DNA of 64,000 nt from Eledone cirrhosa (Eukaryota > Mollusca > Cephalopoda > Octopoda > Eledonidae): positions 74,854,998 through 74,918,997 of the forward strand of contig OZ024744.1 of NCBI GenBank assembly GCA_964016885.1, in the 5' to 3' direction. The notes under the pieces were generated by a model, which worked only from the letters and a program-made list of their open reading frames with translations, had not been told where the DNA came from and ran no database searches. Within the stretch, counting starts at the first letter, position 1. Each line of letters starts with the position of its first letter. Made by a program: the position numbers and the translations under genes. This document shows positions 36,995 to 47,825 of the stretch, piece by piece.

Positions 36995-37215
36995 TAATAA
37001 TTGTTTCTTATATAGGCACAAGGTAGCAATTTTGTGGGGAGGGAAAGTCGATTAAATCAAACCCAGTGCGTGAATGGTACTTTATTTTATCGACCCCGTA
37101 AAGATGAAAGACAAAATTAACCTCGGTGGGATTTGAACTCAGATCATAAAGAGCCGTAACTCTATACTGCAAAGCATGGCGTCCTGCCCTCTACCGATAC
37201 TGCAAATCCACCAAT
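36995..37215 (-). mobile_element. tRNA-derived SINE (minus strand)
   Basis: Reverse complement of the SINE family: the tail AGGCACAAGGTAGCAATT at the left, then TTTTATCGACCCCGTAAAGA, AACCTCGGTGGGATTTGAAC (B-box region) and, at the head, TGCAAAGCATGGCGTCCTGC. I did not find a convincing target-site duplication. Confidence 0.85.
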
Positions 37216-37318
37216 AAAGTACATAAAGTAGGACATCTCCAAAGTAATGTATATTATATAAATCTCTCTCTATCTCCCTCTCTCTCTCTCTCTCTCTCTT
37301 CATATATATATATATATT

Positions 37319-37403
<85 letters not shown>

Positions 37404-37674
37404 AAGTGAGTGTGTGTTGCGTGTGCGTGTGTGTGCGTGCGTGGGTGTGTGTATATACGTTCACAGACACATATGTACACACACGCGCCCACAGGTATGC
37501 ACATACATACATACAAACATTCATACATACATAAATACACTCACACACGCACAGACACACATATATATTTATGTGTGTGTGTGTGCGTGTGTATGTATAT
37601 ATACATATATTTACATATACATATATGTGCGTATGTGCATATATATATATATATATATATAAGGTAAGTTACTC
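37216..37674. repeat. Microsatellite cluster
   Basis: (CT)n near 37263-37300, (AT)n near 37302-37393, (TG)n-rich 37394-37455, CATA repeats near 37500-37535, and TG/TA mixtures up to 37662. Frames across it are artefacts. Confidence 0.95.
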
Positions 37675-37944
37675 CGGGTTGAATCGGAGGTAACCACAGT
37701 AAGTAAGGTTTATCAATACATAGCAGACCATAAAAGTTTTAATATAGATTAGATTCTACAGGGCTAGAACTGTTTCATTAGAAATCATCAGGAATCTCTA
37801 ATAATATTCTGTTCCTGCTATATCAAGCGTTAACCTAATATATCCCTTCCATATACTGTACCGATTGTGTTGTTATTTCTGTTTACCTTTTACATACATA
37901 TATATGCATGTATTAAATATATATATATATATATATTTATATAG
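37675..37944. other. Unassigned unique sequence with a hammerhead-like motif
   Basis: Non-coding and non-repetitive within the window, bounded by AT arrays on both sides. It carries the motif at 37751-37797 on the minus strand. By analogy with the other motifs it may be a PLE terminal remnant, but I see no PLE coding sequence next to it. Confidence 0.45.
37751..37797 (-). ncRNA. Hammerhead-type motif with stems I and III paired
   Basis: Minus strand in order: AGAUUC, CUGAUGA, UUUCUAAU, GAAA, CAG, UUCUAGCC, CUG, UA, GAAUCU. AGAUUC and GAAUCU form a perfect 6-bp stem I. The last A of GAAA plus CAG pairs with CUG plus U to give a 4-bp stem III. The sequence G-U-A just before GAAUCU is a valid NUH site. 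The core CUGAUGA...GAAA is canonical. Stem II is very weak (two U-A pairs), so activity is doubtful. Confidence 0.6.
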
Positions 37945-38070
37945 GAACGAGTAGGACCCCGAAGGCTGAGCTCAAGCCGTTTCGACGGCTAATGCTGGAC
38001 TCTACTACCCTAAGTATTGAGTACTTTGGTGTGTTATCGTCCACTTGGGTTCCTTACCACATTTCCTTCG

Positions 38071-38074
<4 letters not shown>
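37945..38074. repeat. X-Y repeat unit between two AT arrays
   Basis: Reverse-complement relative of 33204-33397, but with a single Y arm (AGCTCAAGCCGTTTCGACGG) and no palindrome. AT arrays lie directly at both ends. Confidence 0.85.
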
Positions 38075-38136
<62 letters not shown>

Positions 38137-38159
38137 GTGTATATATACGTGTATATATA
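38075..38159. repeat. (AT)n microsatellite
   Basis: TA array with two CG interruptions (TATACGTGTATATA) at its right end. Confidence 0.95.
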
Positions 38160-38998
38160 TGAGGTGGGCCTAGAACGTAAAGGACTTCCTGTGCAGTGTG
38201 ATCTATGAATGAAGTTAATCTATGATTAGCGGGTTGCGACGCCGTGTGACGTAATATCAGTGGCGTATATATCTTCGTCTTCAGCTCTCAGCACCCATTA
38301 TATATATTATTGGCGTGCTTTTATTAACAGCGCCTCAATTTTATGCCGTCGAACAATGGGCACAGAGCAACAAACCAACATAAAGTTGGCGAAAGCTCCG
38401 TCAGAAACACTTGGAATTCAACAGCAAGAGTATAAGGAACTACGATGATGTCACGCTCAAGGATTTTCGAGGGGCGCTAAAGGTTTAAAAGGACGTGAGG
38501 ACGTGGAAGACGACACCAGGAGTGGGAGGCATTCAACAAGCAGGATTGAGGCGAACGTTGAGTGCGTGAAGCTAGTGGTGCGTGGTGATCTTCGGCTAGC
38601 TGATAGATCGCGTGTGAGCTGAATGTGAACAGTGACATAATTTGGAAGATTACCACTAAACATTTGTGCATGCGGAAGATCACCGGTTCACAATGCCCTG
38701 TGCATCTGATCCTGGCCGAGAAGAACATCGCCGTATTGGAGCAAACGCTTTATTCACTTGATCGTGCTCCATGTGACTTTTTTCTTTTCCACAAGCCCAA
38801 GGGAGTCATGAAAGCTTGGAGGTCATGAAGAAGACCACAATGAAGGAGCTGAGGGTCATTCGAGATTAATCCTTCTAGCAGTGCATAGAAGCGGAGTAGA
38901 GAAAAGTCCATTAGATTCGATGGGAAAACGATGTAGTTTGTTGTTTGGAATTGAAATAAATTGTTTGTGACACCAGTCGCGCTACTTTTCAGGCAGAA
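38160..38998 (+). mobile_element. Mariner transposon, internally deleted
   Basis: A decayed mariner of about 840 bp. Ends resemble each other weakly as inverted repeats (GTGGGCCTAGAACGTAAAGG at 38163 and the complement of CGCGCTACTTTTCAGGCAGA near 38978). The transposase region is described separately. Canonical mariners are about 1.3 kb, so roughly 450 bp are missing. The terminal repeats are approximate. Confidence 0.75.
38357..38940 (+). pseudogene. Mariner transposase pseudogene
   Basis: Pieces in order: EQQTNIKL (N-terminal helix-turn-helix start), GREDVEDDTRSGRHSTSR (reading past stops), LNVNSDIIWKITTKHLCMRK (end of the DNA-binding part), then a jump to AEKNIAVLEQ and DRAPCDFFLFHKPKGVMKAW, the mariner block that carries the third catalytic Asp (D34D type). 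The centre with the first two catalytic Asp residues is deleted. Several stops and frameshifts lie between the pieces. It cannot be active. Confidence 0.85.
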
Positions 38999-39001
38999 CT
39001 T

Positions 39002-39208
<207 letters not shown>

Positions 39209-39745
39209 ATATATATAATAACACGGTCGTCAGTGGTTAAATGTTTGAAAGTTTAAACATTATTTGATTGTCATTTACATTATATATATATAAATAATGT
39301 AAATGACGATCAAACATCCTGCTTATAAGCTTTCATACTCTGCCTGTAAATCAATTGCTCGCACTGCTTGTGAATTAATGCATCTATGCTTGGTTTGGTT
39401 TTTGATCATGATGAGTAACACCCTCATTCATTTCTTGCTCTCCTCTCTCAACCTCCTTATAATCTATTGCCCCATTTATGTGATAAACTTTTGACGTAAT
39501 TTTTATAATGTAATTTTTTTATGATGTAATTTTTTGTGACATTATATGTATCATGTATTGTGTGTCTTCCTACTTGTCCTTCTTCCTTGTTCTGGGGACT
39601 AGGCTCGATGGTGCCTGCAACCTTTGATATACTTTTGATTATAGGCTCTGATGAACCCTGCCCTAGGGTATGGATGAAACACTGTTAGCAAATAAAACAA
39701 TGTATTTCTAAGCACTCTTTGGTTATTCCTAAACTTATATATATA
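39209..39745. other. Unassigned sequence with hairpin and hammerhead-like motif
   Basis: 39261-39314 is a hairpin (TTTGATTGTCATTTACATTA against its complement, one mismatch) around a short AT run. The rest looks like an untranslated region of an unidentified retroelement. A CTGATGA...GAAA motif lies at 39644-39690, followed by AATAAAACA. Confidence 0.5.
39644..39690 (+). ncRNA. Possible decayed hammerhead-like motif
   Basis: GCU, CUGAUGA, a 5-bp hairpin ACCCU/AGGGU followed by six unpaired bases, GAAA, CAC, UGU, U, AGC. GCU/AGC gives 3 bp of stem I. The extra bases between stem II and GAAA are non-canonical, so this is weaker than the PLE motifs. Confidence 0.3.
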
Positions 39746-42700
39746 TCTATATATATAAAACGGTAGATGTCTGTCTGTGTGTGTGTATGATTTTTATGCA
39801 TTTCCACATTTCTCTACCGATTTTGATGAATTTTTTTCCAATGAGCTCCAAATTTACCAGGGCAGGTTAACGCATAATTATTTCTGCCAGGAATGTCCTG
39901 CTTCTGTGAATAAAAATCGATAAAACTAAATACATGCTGTAACCCTCTCTCTTACACGCTTCATTCCTCTCACTACTACCATCAAAAATATATGAAACTA
40001 CATACATGTTGCAACTCTCTTTAAACGGTTCATCACTCTCTCTACTCCCCCCTCAATCTTCTCTGCAACTCTCTTTAAAAGGTTACTGCCTCTGTCTACT
40101 ATCACCATTACAGTTTATAATAACGACAAAACTTCTTTTGAAGAAACGCGACACAAACTTTGGAACCTAAGTAACAAACAGTCATAACGACACTCGTACA
40201 TCAAATATCAACATTTAAAAAGCCGATAACACTAAACACATACTGCTCTCTCAACGTTACATTTTACACACTTACATTTTACATCAAATAACAAATATTC
40301 AAAAGCAACAGATGAATTTATAAAACAACAAACGTAACAATAACGACGCTTAAGCATTTATTTACATGATTCTCAACAAAGACATTATATTTTATTGTTG
40401 TCCTTTTTGTAATTTTCTTTCTTTATTTTTCTCAATATGAGACAAAAAATTGAGAACTTTTTTCACAGGATTCTATTCAAAGTCGGGACAATTATTGCTT
40501 TTGGTCAGGAGAAGGTGATGAGGCAAATCAATTTCAAATCAATCAACAATAAGGGCAAAAATCGATCATGATCATTCACCCTCTCTATAATTTAACTGCT
40601 TTACTCTCTCTGTCGCTCTTCACTCCCTCTATGACAACACTGCAGAGAGAGAGAGAAACAATGCATATGATCAAATGGAGCGTTCCGTATATTCCCCCTC
40701 TCTATAATTTAATTGCATTACTCTCTCTGTCGCTCTTCACTCCCTATATGACAACACTGCAGTGGAGCGTTCCGTATTGGCATACGGCTTATCTGGGGCA
40801 TTTTCAATCGGCTTATTGCAAATAACAACCCGCAAAATAACACTTCATATAACAGATTAATGCTATAGACATATGAATCGGAATGTAACTCGTGAACTTT
40901 TTCCTGGGCAAAATTATTCGAACAGGCATGACCTCATTGCCAGAGTGTTCAGACTGAAACTGGCTAAACTCATGACTTTAATCAAAAAGGTCAGGTATTT
41001 GGGGCTGTAAAATGTGATATGTTCACCGTCGAATGGCAAAAACGAGGGCTGCCACATGCTCACATTTTGATTTTGTTAGCTGATAAAATCAATTCAAATG
41101 CCATAGACAGCTTCATTTCGGCTGAAATCCCTAACCCAGCAACTGACCAGGAATTACATGACATCGTCAAAGCTAAAATGGTCCGTGTGCGTCGGGTCCT
41201 AATGAGCATCACACGTGTCTGAAAGTGGCATCGTGCAGTAAGGGATACCCCCAAAAATTTGTTGACCAGACTCAGACTGTGGCGACGGATAACCCCTGTA
41301 CAGGCGGAGACGGCCCGAGAACGGTGGCTTCACCACAACAGTAAGGGGAGGTCAAGTCGACAATAGATGAGTGGGGGGGGGGGGTCTTTTACTGCCCGCT
41401 TCATTTGAAGATGTTCAACGCCCACATCAACGTTGAGTTTTGCAACTCCGTCAAGTCGATAAAATGCATATGCAAATATGTAGATAAGGGCTCTGATGCC
41501 GCAATGTTCGCATTTTAAGCTGAAAATAGCAGGGACGAGGTAACAGAATACCTGGCGGGGCGGTACATCAGTAGCAATGAAGCTTTTTGGTGCCTATTTG
41601 GTTTACCCCTACACCAACGTCACCCCGCCATTGTACAGCTTGCGGTACATTTGGAAAATGAGTAAAGGGTTACTTTACGAACCAAACCGCCGCCAAGTTG
41701 GCCGCCGATCCGAAAGAGACCACTCTGACGGGTTTCTTAAAACTTTGCCAGTTCGATACATTTGCGCAAACAATTGTGTACTCCCAGGTTCCATCCTACT
41801 TTATATGGTCGAAAAACACATGGGTGCGAAGTAAGTCAGATCAGGCTGTTGAAAGACATCCTGGTGTAAAATTTGACAGCTGTCTTGGAAGGGTTTACAC
41901 TGTGCCCCCAAGACAGCATAAGTGCTTTCATCTCCGCCTTCTTCTGCATGAAGATGTCGGCCCACAAAGTTTTCAGGACCTCAAAACTGTTGATGGAGAA
42001 ATATGTGATACGTACCGGGAAACCTGCTTTAAGCGTGGTCTTTTGGAAGATGATTCGCAATGGGATTCCACTTTAGCAGAGGGTGCTTTGTTGAAATCAC
42101 CTAAAGGTCTATGGGAACTCTTTGCCATTTTGCTTCAAAAGTGTGAATTGGGTGATCTCAAATCTTTATGGGTCAAGTACAGAGACTTCATGTCTGAGGA
42201 CTTCCTGCGCCTGGCTCATCTGCAGTATACTTCAGTGGAAGTTGGTTACAGCGACATTATGTACAACAGGGCACTAATTGATATCGTGGACGCCCTCCTC
42301 GACATGGGTGGGAATGAGTTGGAGACGTATAGCTTGCCGTCAACCGTCAGAGAGGAAGGTAACACGTTGGCCCCGGATTTGTTGCGGGAAACAGCATATG
42401 ACATCGAATCTCTTTCCCAATACTTAGAGGAAAATGAGCCCAAACTTCTGTCGGACCAAAGGTTGGCCTATTTAACTATCGTTTACGCGATTCAAAATCA
42501 GACTGGGGGGTATTTACTCTCTCGATGCTCCTGGGGGTACCGGAAAATCTTATGAAACGAAATTGATTCTCGCTAAGATTCGTCAGGAGAAAAAAATTGC
42601 GTTGGCCGTTGCATCGTCCGGGATCGCTGCTACTTTGCTGCCGGGAGGCAGGACAGCACATTCAACCTTTAAACTCCCCTTGGATTTAGTAAAAACTGAG

Positions 42701-44102
42701 ACACCAACATGCAATATCAGCAAGAGTTCACACGAAGCTCTGGTTCTCAAAAGATGTTGCCTCATTGTGTGGGATGAGTGTACAATGGCACACAAGGATT
42801 CCCTTGAGGCATTGGACAGTACCCTGAAAAGTATTAGGGATTCTACGGCTCTTATGAGTGGCGTAACCCTTCTGCTATCAGGAGATTTTCGACAAACGCT
42901 GCCTGTCATCCCCGAAGGGACAAGAGCTGATGAAGTGCGTGCCTGCCTTAAGACGTCCATATTGTGGCTCCAGGTGAAGAGTTTGTACCTGAGCACAAAT
43001 ATGCGTGCTCATTTGCATGGTGACAACATGTCTGCAACATTTGTTCAGAATATTTTAGCACTTGGTGAGGGCAAGGTCCCTGCGGACGATAAGGGCCGCA
43101 TAGCAATCGACTCCCTGTGCAACATTGTGAGTAGCCCTTCTGACCATCTGGGAAGCAGTTTTTCCTAATGTCTCATCTAACTTTAAAAACCTCGATTGGC
43201 TCAGCGAAAGAGCTCTTCTTGCTCCGTAAAATGCCATGGTTAATTTTATTAACGAGCAGCTGATTGAGAAGATTTCAGGTAAAGAACACATCTTCACATC
43301 TATCGACCGGACGTCAGACACCGACGATATCGTTAATTATCCGGTTGACTTATTAAATACTCACATTCTTAAGCTTAGGGTTGGCTGTCCCATTATGCTA
43401 ATAAGGAACTTGCGTCCACCAAAGCAGTGCAACGGTACTCGCATGGTCGTCAAGTCACTGACGCCCCACTTGATTGAGGCCACCATTGTAATGGGGTGCG
43501 GGAGAAGGGATAATGTTTTCATTCCAAGGATGAACCTTTTCCCCTCGGCGTCAGATATCCCGTTCGATTTCCGGCGATCCCAATTCCTGGTGAGACCATG
43601 TTTTTCCATGTCCATTAACAAGTCACAAGGGCAAACATCGTCGGTGGCGGGCATCCATTTGGAGGAGCCATGCTTCTCTGATGGCCACCTTTATGTTGCC
43701 TGTTCCCGCGTAAGGAGCAGGAATGGACTTTTTTCTTACACACCTCAAGGGATGAACGCAAAATCGTCTACAAAGAGGTGCTATAGATGTGTGTGCAGTT
43801 GTTGGAGGTGTTGGAGCTATGCCGTCTGGAAAACTAGAAGGGTCACCCATAGCGGACAGATCTGACACTTAGCGGCATCAGGGCCACCATCTTGCAACTT
43901 TGGTCTAGTAAATTCTCTATTGGAATATTATTAACCCATCATTGATTGTCCAAAATGCTAATTGGTTCGTAACTATTAAAAACCGGTTCAACTGCTTTAT
44001 GCACTTAATTGATAAGCTTATGCGCTTTCAAGCTACGTTTACCTGCATGTAACTTTTCATAGCAAATGAACAAACCCGAGCAACGCCGGGCTAAACTGCT
44101 AG
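39746..44102 (+). mobile_element. Full-length Helitron, 4.36 kb
   Basis: The 5' end is TCTATATATATAAAACGGTA preceded by A (39745). The 3' end is the hairpin CCCGAGCAACGCCGGG then CTAAACTGCTAG, followed by T (44103). Both ends fit the Helitron rules (TC...CTRR between A and T). It carries a Rep-helicase pseudogene (40875-43865). Near the 5' end is a 120-bp tandem duplication (40575-40767, CCTCTCTATAATTTAA units). It shares only terminal sequence with the non-autonomous copies at 16466 and 26393. Confidence 0.92.
40875..43865 (+). pseudogene. Helitron Rep-helicase (RepHel) pseudogene
   Basis: Rep part: RELFPGQN, IARVFRLKLAKLM, then FTVEWQKRGLPHAHILILL, which carries the HUH (H-x-H) nuclease motif, and AHINVEFCNSVKSIKCICKY. 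The two-Tyr motif region looks like CICKYVDKG, with one Tyr visible. Middle: RHPGVKFDSCLGRVYTVPPR and LRLLLHEDVGPQSFQDLKT. Helicase (PIF1-like): APGGTGKSYETKL (Walker A, read across a frameshift near 42520), LIVWDECTMAH (DE box), LLSGDFRQTLPVIP, RVGCPIMLIRNLR and NKSQGQTSSVAGIHL with YVACSRVRSRNGL. At least four frameshifts or stops break it, including a stop near 43166. Every expected helicase motif is still legible, so decay is recent to moderate. It once drove rolling-circle transposition. Confidence 0.9.
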
Positions 44103-44103
44103 T

Positions 44104-44759
44104 ACATATATATATATATATATATATACAATATCTTAAAATGGTAACACACTATAGAGAAATAGTGTGCCATCAATAAAAACAGGGAAAACCACTAGTA
44201 TATGGAATCTATAAACTATGGAAAGCAGGGTAAACACACAATAATTAAAAATATGAATTAAAATGTATATACGCACCTCTATAATTATATAACACACGCG
44301 TACAAATCCAAAGAGATCTGTTTTGTCCGGAAGTTGTTGACTGAAATGGAATAGCCTATGTTTCATCAGCGCGTGCAAGACTATACATTCCAGACAACTC
44401 TAAGAGAATCTAAAGCGACCATCCAGCTACACGCGGCAGAGAGATGTCACAGCGTGTTTAGGGCAGTGAACCAGTGGTATCTGAGGGACGAGCTGCGAGA
44501 AAGGGCAGCCCAAAAACCACTCAAAGAAGTGTGCTCAACCAAACAGAGAGAGCGGAAAGACTGTTAGAAGGAGCGAAATATCAAGATAATTGCGGAGCCA
44601 TAGACTCTCGTTATTCCCTGTCAATAATTTGCTCAAAGTGCTCAAAGTAATGTGCTTTGGGCTGCTCTTTCTAGCAGCTCGTCCCTCAGATACCACTGGT
44701 TCACTGCTCTAAACACGCTGTGACATCTCTCTGCCGCGTGTAGCTGGACGGTCGAAATA
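44104..44759. repeat. AT-rich sequence and an inverted repeat
   Basis: 44427-44520 and 44665-44752 are inverted arms (CAGCTACACGCGGCAGAGAG against its complement) separated by about 145 bp. A short plus-strand frame (44358-44567: HAAERCHSVFRAVNQWYLRD) crosses the left arm; I do not recognise it. 44104-44128 is an AT array touching the Helitron end. Confidence 0.75.
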
Positions 44760-44882
44760 CCTTTTTCGAAATATTTACTTCTGCGTTTACAGATAGATTT
44801 CTTTAGTTTCAGAAGATCCTGTTAAGGGTGAAAGCAGCGATTCTTTGCTTAAACATTAATCTGTTATTTTAATAAATAAATA
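44760..44882 (+). repeat. ~115-bp AT-array-associated module
   Basis: Plus-strand copy of the module (ATTTACTTCTGCGTTTACAG, CAGAAGATCCTGTTAAGGG, GTGAAAGCAGCGATTCTTTG), followed by AATAAATAAATA and an AT array. No Helitron ends nearby: the 3' end of the full Helitron is 657 bp to the left. Confidence 0.85.
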
Positions 44883-45639
<757 letters not shown>

Positions 45640-47752
45640 CTAAATACACAGTTCAAGATTTTGGCCAAGGTGCTAGCAAAGAGGTTGGAGCTTGTCGTTG
45701 GTGGTCTGGTGGGAGAGGCGCAGACATAGGCCTTTCCCGACAGATCCATCCACGACAACCTCCACCTCAGGCGATACATCGTAGAGAGGTTAGCTAGGGA
45801 ACCTGGCACGGGTGGCTCCTTGATCAATTTAGATCAGTCGAAAGCTTTCGATAGGGTCAGCCATCGTTACCTAGCGGCAGTCCTGAAGGCGGCTGGCTTT
45901 GGGCCCGTCTTCAGAGGCTGGATCGCTGCCATGCACAGCGACATCTGCTCTGTGGTGAGAGTGAACGGTTACCTTTCGGAACCGTTCAACATCATGCGCT
46001 CGGTCCGCCAAGGATGTCCCCTCTCGTCCCTCTTGTGCGTATTGACTCTCGAGTCATTACTGCACAAACTGGAAACGTTGAGGGGGGTCCCTCGCGAACT
46101 AGGATGTCAGCATATCCGGACGATGTCACCGTAGTGGTGTCGACCGCCAAACATATCGAGGCGATCGGCACCACACTAAGAGAATACGAAGCGGTGACAG
46201 GAGCAATGATCAACCAGGAAAAGTCAGTGGGCCTGCAGCTCGGCACCTGGAGAGGCAGGTCCATGCCGCCCAACAGCGTTGTCGGACGTTGGACGGACCG
46301 GTTAAATTGCTAGGGGTCTGGTTCGGTCCGGACCTCCAGACGGACAAAAACTGGGACGAGGTGACGAGCAGGCTGTCTTCTCTCACCCAGAAATGGGCGA
46401 AGAGGAAACTATCCCCGAATGGTTGAGCGGAGGTGGCTAACACGTACATCGCGTCCGTCATCTACTACCGCCTGACCGTCGTAACTTGTCCTAAGCCCCG
46501 CCTGACTGCGCTTGAGCATTTGCTCTTTCGCTTTTTGTGGAAGGGACGCGCTCCGATGATCAGGCGGTCCATCTGCTGTCAACACCCGCTACGTGGAGGG
46601 CTGGGAATGCCGTGGATGATGTGCGCAGACACGCGCTCAGGCTGCAACATCTCTACCTCTTCCTCGACGGTGCTCAGGTGTGGTCGCCGTTTGCTAGACG
46701 AGTCTTTCCCCAGCTCGTCTCCTTGACGGAGCTGCAGTCCTGGGTCAAGCGAAGAGCGAGATGGAGCGCTTGGAGACTGGAATGTCTTCAGGCGCTCACA
46801 GCCCTCTACCAATCGGGCAATGTGATCGGTGGAAACTCCACCTTGGCGTTCTATAGAGGATTAGTGGAGGGGAAGAGCGACGACGTACTTGGGGAAACTC
46901 TATGCGTCGACGAAAATCAACTAGCCAATCTCTTCGGAAGAAATTTTGAGCCGGGGCCTATGGACAACTTCCAGAAATCTCTGGCCTGGCAGTGCTACCG
47001 AGGAGTTTGTCAGTTCGGGATAAACTCTACAGGCATGGAGGTGCCATCAGCCGAGCATGTCGGAGATGTGCGCAGGGCGATGAAACCGTCCTGCACGCAC
47101 TCGCCCAGTGTCCGAGCATTGCTGACTTGTGGGTTTATGTCGAACACCTGCTGTCGCTTGTAGGACGGATCCAGCTGTCAGCTGAGTTCATCGTGAGGAT
47201 TGCCTCGCCCTCTTCCTTTAGCCGGGAAGGGCAGGCAGTTTTTATCAGACTGGTGGCCATGGCGAAAGAGATAGTATGGTGGACACGTTTGAAAGGGCTG
47301 CAGACGAGCACTTACCTCTTCGGTAATGCCCTGATTAACCTTTTCAAATTTCATTAGAAAAGGAAAATCAGGGTAGAGAGGGCAGGGCTCTCTTCCCAGC
47401 ATTTTGTTGAAAGCTGGGTGAGTGAACCAAGTATGGCCCGAGTGAATGGTCCTACTCTGAGTATGTGTCTGTAAATTAAAGGTGGAAAACTGGGAGAGAC
47501 CACTTGCCCTGGTGGTCAGGGTCACTGTGGCCTTTTAATGGGCTTTCTCCACAAATGTCCCTCGGAAGTCTCCCCCCCATTGGGGAATTTTTCATTGTTA
47601 TTTTTTGTTACATCCTCTGTTTTTGTTTTTTTACTCGCAGAAATGCCATTTGTTCCGTCCTGTATTGTCCTGTACTGTCCGTAATATCTACTTTATGTAA
47701 ACCCTTGTGGTTAATAAAGAAAGCATTATTATTATTATTAATATTATTATTC
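45640..47752 (+). pseudogene. Tx1-like LINE, 5'-truncated copy with 3' end
   Basis: Starts abruptly at ACACAGTTCAAGATTTTGGC, inside the RT fingers. RT: INLDQSKAFDRVSHRYLAAV (motif A), SVRQGCPLSSLLCVLTLESL (motif B), then after a frameshift AYPDDVTVVVS, where the catalytic box is YPDD in place of YADD. Thumb and C-terminal pieces run to 47357 with the knuckle CRRCAQGDETVLHALAQC (C-x2-C-x8-H-x4-C) and IVWWTRLKGLQTSTYLFGNA. The 3' UTR ends CCCTTGTGGTTAATAAAGAAAGC and an (ATT)n tail up to 47752. A stop (TGA at about 46424) and several frameshifts disable it. Very close to the copy at 63440 onward. Confidence 0.9.
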
Positions 47753-47825
47753 TTTGAGTCTCAGTCCTTGATGTTAGTTAACTGGAAAGTTTGTTGAAAG
47801 GAATATCAAGCCACTACCTGCAGCC

